Positions 50,697 to 64,000 of a stretch of 64,000 nt of DNA are shown here, one piece after another. The position numbers and the translations under genes are program-made. This DNA comes from Motacilla alba alba. Lineage: Eukaryota; Chordata; Aves; Passeriformes; Motacillidae. Position 1 is the stretch's first letter. Each line of letters starts with the position of its first letter. A model generated the notes under the pieces. It was not told the origin of the DNA, made no database searches, and worked only from the letters and a program-made list of their open reading frames with translations. The DNA is taken from the NCBI RefSeq assembly GCF_015832195.1, contig NC_052018.1, positions 68,943,666 through 69,007,665 on the forward strand, in the 5' to 3' direction.

Positions 50697-50743
<47 letters not shown>
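50697..50743 (+). repeat. Poly-A homopolymer, 47 nt
   Basis: Uninterrupted run of 47 A, preceded by CTTTTTAC and followed by GGAAGAAAAC. It could be the tail of a retroposed sequence, but I recognise no source gene in the preceding 150 bases. Confidence 0.95.
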
Positions 50744-50745
<2 letters not shown>

Positions 50746-53700
50746 AAGAAAACAGTGAAATTCTAAGAATACAGAATTTTATGTAGGCAGAACAAGAAAA
50801 TGCAGGAAAGAGAGAGTATTTTTGTGTTTTCTGTCTTCTTGTTGTTCAACCCAGGCACAAAATAGGGGCTATGCAGAATTAAGCATGTTATGGAAGACTT
50901 TCCAATATGCTTTCTAACAGCTCCTAAGGCTCAGCATAATTAAAGATTATGGAGAAATAATTTATACATTTTTATGCAGAAAGCCACAGAAGCAGGAAAT
51001 TATCTGAAGAGTCTTTTGATAAATTTAGGTCTTGAAAGTTGCTGAAATTCAAGAAAAGACTTACTGCTTTGGTAGGGTAAAAAACTCACAACTTAAGATA
51101 AAATTTTAATTTTGAAAGGGCCTTTTTCCCTTTTTTTTAAATCACCACCCTCTTGCAGCAAAAAAGGAGATTAGAATAATTCCTGCAGGCTTTTAAGCAT
51201 GGTTATACTTTTATGGTAAACTGTGTTCTCTATTCTAGAACATGCACAATCACAGGCATACTCTTATGAATGGCAAAGAAAATTACACTGGAACCAATGT
51301 AGGAAGGTAGACCATTTCTTTTTCCATCCCTTCATTCACAAAAGAAAAAAAAAAAACCAGATCTCCTCATCCTCCATGAAATCAAAGTGCTTTAGTCATT
51401 TTTGCCATCACGCAACTTTAACATTAAACTGTTAATATTTAACTGTCAAACAACAGACAACTCTCGGAAATCAAAACAGTATTCATGCACTAAAAGAATG
51501 TCAAAGAAAAATAAAAACTTCTATTTAAACACAGAGGCCAAGTATGGATTAAAACTATCTGAAAAATTATATATCATATTATAAACATGACTTTTAAAAC
51601 AGCACAGAAGGAAAAAAACTGAGGTGGAATTGGAGAGGAAACGATTCTTCTGTCTTCTGTCAGAAGACAACACCCACAATTCTAAGTGGAAAAATCCCTG
51701 ATATTCAGCAGTCCAACACAGAAGAAAATCATAATGAGTCACCTGGATGGAGGATGGCTGAAATGTGGGAACCTCTCTTCTTTTAATTGAATTAGCAGAT
51801 TTATCCATTTAAAAACTGTTAGGAGGTTGTCCCTCCTCCTTACAAGAGAGCAGACTATCTCTGGAAATATGTAGACTATGCTTGGAAAACTGGACACAAT
51901 TAAAATCTATCAAACATAACTGTTTTGGTAAATGTTTGTGTTAGTTAAGCAACAAAATGAGCAATAATAAGGACAGAAAAATATATTTCTTTCTTCCAAT
52001 ACATGTGTAACAGTCTGCAGGAGTTTGATATGCCAACAAATAGCCCAGACAGCTGATTTGTCTTCAGCAATTCATTACATAATTCTAGAGAGCAACCTCC
52101 CCGTAATATACTGAGTCTCTTGGAAGGATTCTGAAATAAAGAAGACGCCTCCAGAGGCCTGGATTCAAAGAAGGATTTAGCTCTTCAATGTTTACATCAC
52201 TTCAAATACACGGGAAGTTAGTAAAAATGTTTTGCTGAGACTGGGCTATGTGTAACCACAGGTGAAAACAGAACAAGGCTGATGGGAAACCATAAATAAA
52301 CAAGTCAGTACACAAACTTCAATAAAGTATGCACACAGTCATATATCCTCAAATGATCATGCTCTTCTGTGCATCTCTCTTTTCTCATTCACATCAAAGG
52401 GTTTCTGCCTCTCTTCTCTGAAGCAAGTTGAGATAAAAGAAATAAGTAATATTTATTATAATTGTTGTTCTATGAATAGAGTTCATCAACACTTCAGGTG
52501 GTTTTTGCATGAGATTTCAGACACAGCTTAGCGATAACAAATCTCATACTTAAGCTGGCAGAACCACCACAATAAAATGCTCTGATTCATAATGTAATTT
52601 CCAAGGCACTAATAGTGAAAATAAAATTTTCGCTCTTCAAGATCTACCAGTTGTAAGTCCTCTATATTTATGATTTCCAACTAATAAACACACTGAACCA
52701 AAATTTGAAATGGTATCGTAAATACTGTGAAATGCAGATAGCTGAAAAACACAGCTCATTTTCAAAAAAAGGACTGTGATTAATTTAATTCTTTTTAATA
52801 CTGACTACAGACCAAAACAATTCCAATAGCTTTAAATATTCTGAACTGTGCAAGGATGTTTTTCTAGGTACATGAAGGAAATAAAAACATCTGTTTTTTC
52901 CTATAATTACCCAAAATAATTTTTTTCTTTAGTCTCCTTGAGAGGTGATATCCATCTCATAATCATGATGAGTTAAAATGAAACTATACAGAAGATATAT
53001 TTAACTTGCTCACATCTTACTTAGTCAGACAAGTACAAATATTCTAATATTTGTATTCCTACCTATTTCTGGGTTTTAAATTTAATCCTAATGTATGCTC
53101 CAAATAAGTATAATATAAAGTATTAGCTAAAAGTTGAAATTATTGACATGGAAAATAATGATTCACTATTTCAATATCAGAACATATCAGCATATGGGAG
53201 CAATAAATAGAAGCAATTATGTGGGCTTAATAAAAAGAAAATATATTGAATCAGAACAAGTAAGACTGGCATAAGTTAAAAGGTACTAGTCAAATTCATC
53301 CAAGTTTTGAGATTTATTAAAAGAATAAGTTTTAAATATTCAAAAGTTCAAATTTATGACCAACTACCAGTTTTAGGCCAAACATAATGTTTCAGTAGAA
53401 TCACAGAGCTACTTCACCTTACTTTGTATGAATGCTTATGCAAAAAGAATTACATGAAAAACATACTCAGAGCACAGGCATTTTCTACACAATGATCACT
53501 TTCATTTGTCATTGTTCTAATTTACTGTGATGCAAAAAAAAAAAAACAACAAACTTGCTCTTATGGGTCCTTTGACAGAAACACTGATAACATTTTGAAC
53601 TAAGAAGTGATACTTGTCCTATCTCTTGCATATTTTACATGAGTACCCCTCACAAAGAGGTGCACACGTGAGATGGTTCAAAAGGCTGCAGAGATAATGT

Positions 53701-55137
53701 TGTGGTAGTGGTAGCAGTAGTGGTGCTAAAGCTGGACTGAGAGGCAGCACTGCAGCATCCTCATGCCTCATGTACTGAGGGGGCTCTGCAGTCGTGTGAA
53801 TTTCCACAACAGGCAAAATCCAGTGTTGGCAATGGAAGATGTTGACAGATGGTTTGCAAACTCCAAGGGGACTGACAAACAATTCCTCCACCAAGTCTAA
53901 AGACTGCAGCACTGGCCAAAAAGTTAGATTACTTATAATTGGGCATCAAGGAGAGGTGATCACAGACACCATTCTCTTTGTTATTTTAGGAAGAAGGGGA
54001 GTGTAGGAAGGGTATTTTGAAGGCTACATTCAGTTTCTTAGTTGGAAACTAAAGTTAAGGACCTCCATGGCAGCATTCACCAAAATGCTTAAAAATCCTT
54101 GTCCAAGGCCCAAGAAATAGGCTGTCTCAACGAAACCATGAGATGAGGGGGGATAAGAGGAGACATACAAAGGACTGGAGAAGTCAGGATTAACCAGAAA
54201 AGCAAGTCTGACCTCCTGCAATGTCAGCTGATCAGCACATGCAATAGCAAATAACAAAGAACAGGTAAAACTTGTAAGTGCTTGTACAACACTATTAAAA
54301 GCCAAGAAATGTGTTAGATAGGAGATTTTGATCAGGAGATTTTATCTGAGACACAAAAAACTCAATATGCAGATGCAGCAAATTTTTTCTCTCCACATGC
54401 AGTATGGACTAATGTCACATCAGGACAAGATAAAGAAATACAATTTTTTGGATGCAATGACTGGTTCCTAGAAAAATTAGCCTTAAATCCCCCAAGAGAT
54501 GCTCTTCAGGCTTTATTCAGAAATGAAGCTAATTACTTCTATCAAATTGTGAGTGGGAAAACACAATGCTTAAAAGTAATCACAACAAAATGAAAAATAA
54601 CCCTGAAAAAAAAGGAAAATTCCAATAAATCCAGCATAATAATATTCAGTTTCAAGAAAGGACACAAACAGAAATGGTACAACAAGACAAATCAAATGAA
54701 CAATCCAAAAGGAGTGGTAAAAAAAAGCATGAGAGAATGCAAGCTTGAGTATTCAAAAAACAATGTACTAGATGACCAGATAAAATTGCCTAACATTTCT
54801 AATAGAAAACAAAACAGATAGAGACCTTCTTGGCTCAACAGCAAAGTAGGGAAGGTTATCTCAGTGAAAAAGCCAACAGTTAAAAAACCTGAAAACCCAC
54901 ACAAACAGGGAGAGGAAAGCACATAAACCATGACAGATCATATGTACTGAAAATAAGACAAAATGGAGAAAAATTCAAAGAAATCCTTGCAAAGTTTACA
55001 ACAGACTAAAAGAAATACTCCCACCCATTTTAGGGGTAGTTGGGGTTGTGGGTTTTTTCTCTCTTTTTTTTTTTCTCCTGAGGTGTTTCTTTGCTTTTGA
55101 GAACAGAGTCTATAACTAACTTCTGGAATTTCTCGCA

Positions 55138-55410
55138 GGATACTGCACAGGTATATAAGGAACCTAAGGAAAAATAATCTCATGTACAAGTACAGGTTCA
55201 GGGCTGACCTGCTGGGAACCAGCTCTGATGAAAAGAACCTGAGCGTCCTGCTGAGCAGGTTCACCATGGCCTTTGCAGCCAAGGTGGTCAATGGTACCCT
55301 GGGGTGCATTAGGCAAAGGGTAGCTAGCAGGTCAAAGGAGATGATCCTGCCCCTCTACTCAGCCCTAGTGAGCCTCCATCTAGAGAACTGTCTCCAGGGC
55401 TCTTCAGGTA
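55138..55410 (+). mobile_element. CR1 LINE fragment, end of reverse transcriptase region (plus strand)
   Basis: Recognisable CR1 blocks appear in order: AAGTACAGGTT, GGGCTGACCTGCTGGGAA, a GTGGACAGCAGGTT-like stretch, GGTCAATGGTACCCTGGGGT, GCATTAGGCAAAG, and GATCCTGCCCCTCTACTC followed by AGCCCTAGTGAG. This belongs to the 3' end of the CR1 ORF2 (reverse transcriptase) region, upstream of the part present at 31229-31614. Both ends are truncated and the exact limits are uncertain by tens of bases. Open frames in this stretch on both strands (55182-55448 plus, 54938-55309 minus) come from the element and are not genes. Confidence 0.9.
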
Positions 55411-58400
55411 GACTGAACAGGGGTCTGACCCAACAGAGCATTTCTTAACTTAAGGAACATGTTAAAATAAAAACAGAGACGTCTAAGAGGCTTCATAAAA
55501 AGAGAAGACTGGAAGTTAAGAGGTCACAATTACTATGTTCAGAGTATAATAAACCAGTCCCTGATATAAAGGGCTTCACTTTGTCACCTAATTCTTGGAA
55601 ATGCATCCAGCAATATATTTCTTGATTTCAGCTTCTTTTTTTCTTTTTTTAATGAAGAGAAAAATCAGCTGTGTGTACTCTTCAACCCTAAGATGGCAGA
55701 AAAATTGTGGTAGATCACTGTCAATTCAAAATTAATTTAAAGAACAAAATAATGAGAACAGGGAAATATCCTTAAAAATAAAAGCAATAGAAAAGCATTC
55801 TATACAACTCACAATTCAAATATTTGTTACTTAACATTATCTTTTTTCCACGATTAAGCAATTGTTGCTGGTATTTACTATGCAATTGTGGTAAGGGAAA
55901 CAAAATGGTCCCCAAGGCAGCTTCTTCATAGGAATATATCTGAAGGTTAATTGATCATTAATAATAAAACTGATGATATTTGTTCACTAGTGTTACAAAC
56001 GATTTGCCAAGTGACCGTTTCACTTAGAAGAGCATCAATGTTCCTGGACATATAGGATTTCTCCCAGAGAGCAAGTAACTGTTCTAGCAAGAAGCTAGAA
56101 AATTAACATTCACCTTATGTAATGAATGCAAAATCAGCTCAGCTAAATGAAAACAGACTCTTTACATGCTGCATTGCTTCAACATTAGCTTTGATCACAT
56201 TGCACTTGAAAGGTGACAGATGAAAAAAATTAATCTCCCACCACAGTGTTTGCTCCTTCTCTGGACAGCCGTGGCAGTACATGAAAGAACCATAAAGAAA
56301 AATCTGTTTGTGTGTATGTCTCTGCTTTTCCTGTGTGCATCTCTCCATCCCATCTGCCTCTTGAATCCATCTTACCTTATGCTTGGGACATAAAAATATA
56401 GCAAGAGCTAGATTTTTGTTATGCTTTCGTGCAGTGTGTAACATAAGGGGGATCTGTAGTATGATAAATAAAGTTGTACCTCCTCAGGGTACAACTACAT
56501 ACACCAAGACCTTTCATAACATTGATAGCAATTGAAATGTCTTATCATATTGGGAAGAGGACTTCTAGGACTAAATTATCACAGTCCTTGATCACCCAAA
56601 AATGTGAAATAAAGAGATTCAGTCTAGTTTTTCCTGTTCTGCCACCCTAACTAACCTTCCCCCTGTGAGCAAATTGGTGGAAAATCAGAATAGTAATTCC
56701 ATTCAACCTACTCCTCAAAACGGAACATGCAGTGTAAGCTCACAGCATAAACATATCCTGCAGGCAGGAGGGAGCAAAACAAACTTGGCTGACCCTTTTC
56801 CAGGACATGATAAAAGCCATGTCTCAGTCCTGACCAAGCAACAAGCAACTTTTTCAGCAGACAAGAAGCACAGCTGCCACCCATACGGAAGCAGCAGCTA
56901 TCCTTAATAAGCTTGATGCTCTTTTCATTCATTATTTTGACAAAGTAACAGGAAAAAATTGAATTTTTTCTATTTCACAAACACTGTATCACAGGAAAAG
57001 GGAGTGAATGACCATTAACTCTTCAAATAGAATAGTTAGGTGAAACAGAAAATGCACATACAGAGAAGTGATGGCTTTCTGGCTAAGGCAATGGACTAAA
57101 TAATTTCTCCTTTCAGATGACAGTAAATATTCTGTCTCAGTTCCTTAACCCTAGAAATATTGGCCCCTTATCTTATAGGGATAAGAACATAGTACATTAA
57201 TACATCATAACACTGTTGTCTTCACTAATACAGAAAACATTTTAAAAGATGACACTGCTACAAAAGATGACACAACAGGGCCAACAAGGCCATCCATAAC
57301 TTGCCAAAACCTCTAAAGTCACGATTATGTTTCACATCTCCCAACCCTATCAGCTTGGTCAAATAAGTAAAATAAAAAAGTGAGATAGACAAAGAATGTA
57401 ATTAAACTCATTCTTTTCTTTCATTCGGAAAATCTTTAGTTTGGGACTTTGTGACACAAAGCTAATAAAGGCTCTCAATCACCCTGTACTGGGAAATACA
57501 TTAAAATAATGACACTTGATTGCAAATCTATTACTAAATCTGTTTAGAATCATGTAAATCTGCTGGGTTTGGATCACCAATCAATACTGGGTCTATCTGC
57601 AAACTCCATGAACAAAGACTATGCACAGCACCCTGCTTGCCTTGGACTAAGTGAGCCATCACTTAACACGTTCCACTGCTTGTACTGGTGGTTTTTTATG
57701 ATTTCAACTGACTTGTTTTATGCTTCTATTGGAGGCTTTTTGACTTTTCATGTAGCTTTCAATGAAAATTTACTGCAGAGAGTACTGCCCTATTTTGTCC
57801 AAGTCCTGACATGGATTGCCTACCTGACAGCAGAAGCACCCAGACCTACCTCTTGGGTTTTATCAAAAGAGTCATAAACTCTTCCTCCTTATAAATTTGC
57901 AGAGAAGCACTGATCAGGGTCACTCAGAAATCACTCACTCACTTTCTGTCAGGCCAGAAGTCATTGCCTCAATGGTATAGCTGAGTAGCAAAAACTTGCA
58001 CGGTAGTATTCAGCACAGGGAACAAAAAGATCTGCATGAAGCACTGAAAGACTGCAACAAAGCCAACAATCTAATAAAATATTTTCAGAAATTAATTTTA
58101 GTGCTTAATCCGTACTTTGTATTATGTAACATTAAACAAAATTAGGTCCTGTAATAGACAAGTTTATACAATAGGAAAAACACTACAAGGGATTCCCTGG
58201 ATCAGTGAATAAATCCCCTGGTGTTGTCTATATCATATCTTATTATTTCCTCAAATTCTCTCCATCTTAAACACACCTACTTTCTCTTACACAGATCTGA
58301 AATGAGAAGCTAGTCATTATGAAGGTTAGGAAATTTATTTTGATTTCCAAAATACATTTAATTTTATATAATGTGTATGGCCACATAAAAAAATGCTCAA

Positions 58401-60181
58401 AGTTCTATAATTCTATTTTTTCCCTCCCTGATGTATTATTCCTCTCAGAACAACTAGATTTACTTTTGGCCTTAAAACTTTCCTCCACTAAGAAGCTACC
58501 TCATAAAATAAATTCTCCATCATACTTTTCTCTTTGCTTCATTTTGCTTGCAGTTTCACTAAACAGATTGAATTTTGCTAACAATTTGCACAATAGCATT
58601 AATATTTCTCTACTGGGAGATTAATACTCAGAATGGAACGCACAGAATATTGGATTTACAAGTTTAAAACTGCAAAATAAATCTGGTTGAAGTGCAAATT
58701 ATCTTTGCTACTTCTATCATTTTAATGGCATGGAGAAATGAAATCCATGTCAATATTTAATATTATTATTATACAATTAAAAAGCTGAATTAATAACTTT
58801 AATGTCACGATTATCACCTCCCTACTTTGGGACACTTGGCTGAATCTGTAATCAGGTTTGCAGACCCAAAGTACAAGATCAGCAAGGTCAATGATAAAAC
58901 AATACACCCACTGTTTTTAGATATCTAGCACAGCTTTTTCCCTTCTCAAATCCCTGGATGTAGTTACTGAGTAACTGCAAATGCTGCTTTTCCTCTGCTA
59001 CAACCTACAATCAAAAAAAGAGTTATTTCAGCACTCCTCACATACCAATAACACTACCATTTGTTGGGGTTTTCTTTTTTAGAAAGTCAAAATCCTAAGA
59101 AACAACATTTTTCCATACATCAAACTTCTTCTCTTAATGCCTCTTAAAGGCTTTAAGCTGCCTCTATACTAACTTGAATATATTATTTTTCTTCCTTCAT
59201 AACACTTAAAAAATCCAGCCACTTAGATTGCAGAACACTTTATTTCTTCAATTCCTCCCAATATCTCTGAGGAAAAAAACCTCTCCTTGACACATGGATC
59301 AGACTATTTTTTAAAACATGGTTTCCTGACATCATCTCAGTTTTTACTAAGGGTTATCTGATAGAACACAATACTTTTGTATGCATTTTCAAAGAAAAAC
59401 AGTTTTAGCTATATTATAGAAGTACTTTTTTCACCTTTTCTAGAAAAAAAAAAAACAAACAACCTGATTCTCTTCTGTCTGGCCCGAAAGGCTCCATAGT
59501 TCATATTTTTGGCTCCCCACCTTGGTTTAGTATTATTACATGTATTCCAAGGCTATGTAAGAGACACCTATAATATACAAATAAACCTTGAGAGAATTAA
59601 GTATAACTCCTGCCCATTCAATCTAAATGGAGCAGTGACTGCAAAACAGCATTTGCTTAATGTTCCCCATGGTCTTTTTCTAAATGTTGATAGGGGCAGA
59701 TAATAGCAGCAGGTGGGACATATGTTATAGCTCTACAAAAACAAAACCAATTCACTGGAGAAAAATATGCCAGGTAAAAGGCAGATTCCAAATATCACAT
59801 TACTTTCTAAATATTGTGATCTACATAGTAACCTTGACTTAATTAATGCACATAAAATATTTCAAAGATTATATCAGAATGAAGTACAAAATTACAATTA
59901 GCCTTACGGAAAACCATAATTTACATAAAATGCCAACAGATAGTACATTCTCGGTCCTCTTTAGCTACAGACATGTCTAAGGCACAGGAAGTAAAATTCT
60001 ATTACACATTATAATCTTGTTTGTCAGTTCATAAAATATGTATTTCTTTTCAGTGCTGAATTTGGAGAGTGGCTGCAAAGCTTTCCTTTTACTAGATGTT
60101 ACAGGGAAAACTAACACTGTTCATGTTCTGCTTAGCAAATTAAACTAAAAATAACTACTATCATTATATTTAATTAGTACT

Positions 60182-60202
60182 TCTGATAGTAACACTATCA
60201 GA
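60182..60202. repeat. Inverted repeat (9-nt arms, 3-nt spacer)
   Basis: TCTGATAGT, AAC, ACTATCAGA: exact reverse complements. Confidence 0.85.
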
Positions 60203-63200
60203 GACATCCACATCTTCAAGCAGTCAAAAACCAACCAAATTATAAAAAAGGAAAAGGAAAAAGGGGGGGGGAACATCTCCTCCCACAAATCAGTAACAAG
60301 ATAAGAAACAAAACAAAACATAACCACCATGAAAATTATGAGTTTTCATCCATGCATATGGTTCCTCAGTGGAAGAGCTGTGGACCATGAAACAGACAAA
60401 AAAAAATCCCATGTACACTGCAGGATGCTCAGACAGATTTCTGTTAATGACAATAACTTCCTGAAGCCTTTCATAAATACAGAATTGACTTCAAATGCAA
60501 AACAGGTCAATGATCTTGGAAATTCTATCTGCACCAATGACAGACTAGCTTTTAGGATGTAGTGAAAAAAAAAAGGAATACTAAGTGAGAAACACTAACT
60601 ACCAACTATCACATTTCCCTTCCATAGTAACCAACATCTATGTATTGCATAGAAAACACACATCTGTCCAATATTGTTTTTCACAATAAAACTCAGACAC
60701 CACTATTCAGCCCTGTTGAAGGAAAACCTGCAGAAAAGCAGTGTCAGGAAAAAAAGGTAATAGACAGAGATAATCAACAAGCATCGAGTCAAATTCAGTA
60801 TCATTCAAATACTGAAAAAAACAATGATGGATGGAAGTGCCTTGCCTCTCCAACCATATCAAATAAATTTCACCATCCTCATCAAAAAATTTGTCTTTTT
60901 GATTTTCACCCCAGCCGGCAGAGAGTTACACTGACAATTTACATGCAAAGTTTCCTCCACAAAAATGAATTTAAAAGTAATGGTCCAATATTAAATAACT
61001 TGCATAAATTTTCTAATTTGTCATTTATTTCTAAAAGAAAATATAATCCATAAACTGGCCTTAGAGTTAAAGGCAATACCATTATTTATAGCAAAGTGGG
61101 ACAAAGTGGGAAAACCTGGGAAAAAAGGCCAAATGTCCAAGTTCTGATAAATGGCCAGATTTTAGTAGAAAATTATAAATACTCAGTAATCAATCCATGA
61201 TCTTCTGCCAAGCACTGTAAGCCTCTATTATTAATATCTTACTCCTTCCTTACTCTCTTACAGCCTTAATCAGATGTTCTAAAGACTAGTGGAGAACTTC
61301 AGCCAGTACCTCCGGGAATCACTCGATGTCTGCGCAGTAACTCCTTCCACTGAAGTTAAAGCTCATTAAAGGATATATTGCATATAAATTCCTCACATAC
61401 ATACATATTCCTCACATAATTGCTAAAATAGCCAGATGTCTTGTATGCAACTGACAGGGAAGAGCAGTGGTTCCACAGTATAATGTGCTGAAATGCAAGC
61501 TCTGCAGTAAAAAAACTAAGTGTCTTTCATAAAAGGCTCTGGCTGAACAGTCACTAACAAATGTTACAAAATTCTGATGCTAATATGCACTGCTGAGCAT
61601 TTTAAACTCACCTTGTGCTATAAAGTGTATACTTCAGTTCTTTGAGCCTATCACAAAGGAAGAGAATCAGAATTCTTTCTTCTTCAAGACAAAAGGAACA
61701 CAGAAAATCTCTTTTTATATTACCAGTCTAAATCTTCAAAGCTAGATGACACAGCAAAATTTTGTGAATACATTCCCACACTCAGCACAAAAATAAAAGT
61801 CAGGTACCCAATGTGAAAATAATGTGACCAAGAGTTTTACTGCATTCCAAGGATTCAATTTACACTTGTTTAATTATTGATAAAAGTAAAAAAATTGTTC
61901 AAAAAGCTTGGAACTGGAGTCCTCCCATACACTTACAAATAGGTTGAGCTGTGGTAATATTTTGTCATACTTTTCCAAACTAACAGGGATAGGGATGTTT
62001 CAAAACGGAGACACAAGTGAACTGCAGTTTTCAAGTGTTAGAGAAATTACCTTTGTCTAGCTAAAATATCAACCACACAATTATTCTAAGGATTCATGGG
62101 TGACTTTCCCGGTTTTAATCTGAGAACTAGCTACCATGCAATCAAATAACTTAGACAATATTAACAAATAATGAAATAATCATATTGCAATCTAGTTAAT
62201 TGCAGGCAGAAAGCAAATGCTGCAACATTTGAATTACTTGAGTGATTCTATACCCATGGGATGAAATACACACAATCTGATGGGACTAGAGGGTAATCAA
62301 ACCACTCCCCATCTCCCCATCAGTGAAGGGCTGTAGCCATGCTCCAAGTTTTGATCCTTAAATTCAATGGCAAAATAGTTTATTGCAATAATAGTAATAA
62401 CATCAGAATATCTCTCATATAGTTCTTCAAGCATTGGTAGTATGACTGAGAATTAAGAGATCATATCAGAAGCAGATCTTTCTGTTAGAACAAGCATGAA
62501 AAACTTGATTTCACATTAAATTGGGCCACTAAAACAAGCAGGAGCATCAATTCCTCCAGCAACCCCATTCCTCCCCTTGGGCTTTATCTCCTCTTCATCC
62601 TGCCCCTTGGCCTCTTCCAGCTCCCCAGCCATCTCTGCTCACCCCCACCCACACTGCCCCCAGACAGCACAGCCATGGAGCAGTGAGCACCAGGGTGAAA
62701 CAGCCCAGTGACAGAAGGAAAACAAGGGACAGCATTAAGTGACCACTAGTTTAATCAGCTGCAACAACATGGGCACTTGAATCCTTCTAGCAAACCCCAG
62801 AAGGAGGCTGGAAGGAAGTAGTTAGAGCAGCATAAAAATACTGCCCACCAACTATTCCCCCTCCCAAGTCAAAAGATAACATTCTTCTGTCTTGTTTGTT
62901 TCCAGCAAGGTAGAAACCAGATTCATGGCACATGTTTACACTTTAAGCTACATCAACAAAAACCTCCAGAAGTACTGAGCACATGTGGGTTCAACCAATG
63001 TCAGTGGAAGGCAGGTCTGAAACCTAAATGCAGAGACTCCCACAAAACATGCTTTAATTTTCTTCCTCATGCAATGGCATCTTCAAATAAATTAATCCTA
63101 ATGAAAGCTCAAGAAGAAATAGCATGCCAAAAAGGTATAACTATCTTTTCTTCTAATAAAACTTTCTGCACCATTAGACTTTTGCTAGCCTTTTGAAAAA

Positions 63201-63641
63201 GCTCTAAATTTTCCCTGAAAGCAAATTACAACCTTATAAAACTATCTCATCTGTACATATGCTTTTCTATCAATATAACAATCACTGTAAAAAGCACCAA
63301 ACAGCCTCCCTTGCCACACAACACTATTCAGATAAGTATTCAGCAGGGCTCCCCACCAGATGACCAAAAAGCAGCCATGTGAGATGCGACTCAACACTGC
63401 CACTACTCACACAACCACCAGGCTTTCCAGTCCAAAACAGGATACACTTTTTTTACTTTTTTTCACATTGTTTAAGGTGAAATAATTTTTTATCACCCCT
63501 TAATAACTGATGTGTTTCAATTAAACTTTCAGCAAAATCTCTCTTCTACACAAAACCTAAAGGTCACTTTCAGAGCACTGGCACAAGATTATCATTATCA
63601 TGCTGACATATTTGTCCATTGTTTCTTTTCCTCTTTTTAAA

Positions 63642-63671
63642 CTTAGATACCTTTGGTGCTTAGATACCTTA
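63642..63671 (+). repeat. Tandem duplication, 17-bp period
   Basis: CTTAGATACCTTTGGTG is followed by CTTAGATACCTTA, so 12 bases repeat exactly. Confidence 0.85.
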
Positions 63672-64000
63672 GGGATTATCTTCACTTTCTTGATATTTTT
63701 TTACTCCTGAAACATTACAGTCCTGGGTTCTAACAAGAACAGACAGAAAAAAAGGCTTAATAAAAGAAGTGGTAGAACAAGAGCACAAACATGTCTTGCA
63801 GTTAAACTCTCTATAAACAAACAGTGTCCTCTAAAAAGATTGAGGGTTTAAAATAAAAAAAAACAATGAACATTGGCACAAGAACTCTGAAAGATACTCC
63901 TGTTTAATAAAAGGGGATGAAACATATTTTCTAGACAGCTATTATGTATGATATCTGACCAATTTACATGCAGCTCATCTTCTCATTTAGAACAAGGAAA

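Larger units (their letters stand above)
26031..64000 (-). other. RYR2: RYR2 intron 1, 3' part (incomplete at window edge)
   Basis: At least 37,970 bp lie upstream of exon 2 in gene direction without a recognisable exon. I saw no CpG-rich block resembling an RYR2 first exon, so the promoter is beyond the right edge. The intron holds a minus-strand LTR (about 30000-30412), CR1 fragments (about 31229-31614 and 55138-55410, perhaps 33951-33998), a 47-nt poly-A (50697-50743), microsatellites, and inverted repeats at 29399-29419, 35864-35907, 43700-43724, 46583-46603, 48628-48683 and 60182-60202. A relatively G+C-rich patch lies at about 62550-62730. No second gene could be supported. Confidence 0.88.

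Noticed and set aside
53619..54305. Two consecutive minus-strand frames (97 and 91 codons) in a somewhat G+C-richer stretch
   Set aside because: They show no domain I recognise, and the trinucleotide-like GTGGTAGTGGTAG run inflates one of them. An old repeat is possible but cannot be supported.
54938..55309. 123-codon minus-strand open frame
   Set aside because: Its N-terminal half is antisense CR1 sequence and the rest is low-complexity intron.
57569..57877. 102-codon plus-strand open frame with aromatic-rich middle
   Set aside because: There is no similarity to a known family, and its length is not exceptional for 64 kb of six-frame sequence.
60640..61053. 137-codon plus-strand open frame
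   Set aside because: It shows no recognisable domain, has AT-driven composition rich in K, N, S and Q, and has no promoter or splice context. It is a chance frame in an intron.
1..64000. CRISPR arrays, operons, tRNA or rRNA genes, phage or plasmid functions
   Set aside because: No regularly spaced repeats, no cloverleaf or rRNA core sequence, and the spliced RYR2 exons show vertebrate nuclear DNA.

Overview
This is vertebrate, almost certainly avian, nuclear DNA. It is AT-rich and intronic, has no bacterial gene organisation, and carries CR1 LINE fragments typical of birds. It also carries LTR fragments that I recognise from bird genomes; one type (30000-30412) I associate with passerines.

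The only gene I can support is RYR2, the cardiac ryanodine receptor Ca2+-release channel, on the minus strand. Two coding exons are visible. Exon 2 (25911-26030, 120 nt, about residues 17-56) and exon 3 (6925-7029, 105 nt, about residues 57-91) are both in frame, both begin and end in phase 0, and both have AG/GT splice boundaries. Together they encode 75 contiguous residues of the N-terminal beta-trefoil (InsP3R/RyR N-terminal domain).

Layout from left to right: 1-6924 is the 5' part of intron 3; 6925-7029 is exon 3; 7030-25910 is the complete intron 2 (18,881 bp); 25911-26030 is exon 2; 26031-64000 is the 3' part of intron 1 (at least 37,970 bp). Exon 1 with the start codon and promoter lies to the right of the window. 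Exon 4 and later exons lie to the left, or are too short for me to find.

The introns hold two clear CR1 fragments and one doubtful one, two complementary pieces of one avian LTR family about 0.5 kb apart, one minus-strand LTR, long poly-A tracts, a few microsatellites, small tandem duplications, and several perfect or near-perfect short inverted repeats. The most notable inverted repeats are at 48628-48683 and 35864-35907. Long open frames in the introns look like chance or repeat-derived frames. I found no evidence for a novel multi-gene system. The best leads are the two hairpins, the split LTR, and the atypical splice donor of exon 2.
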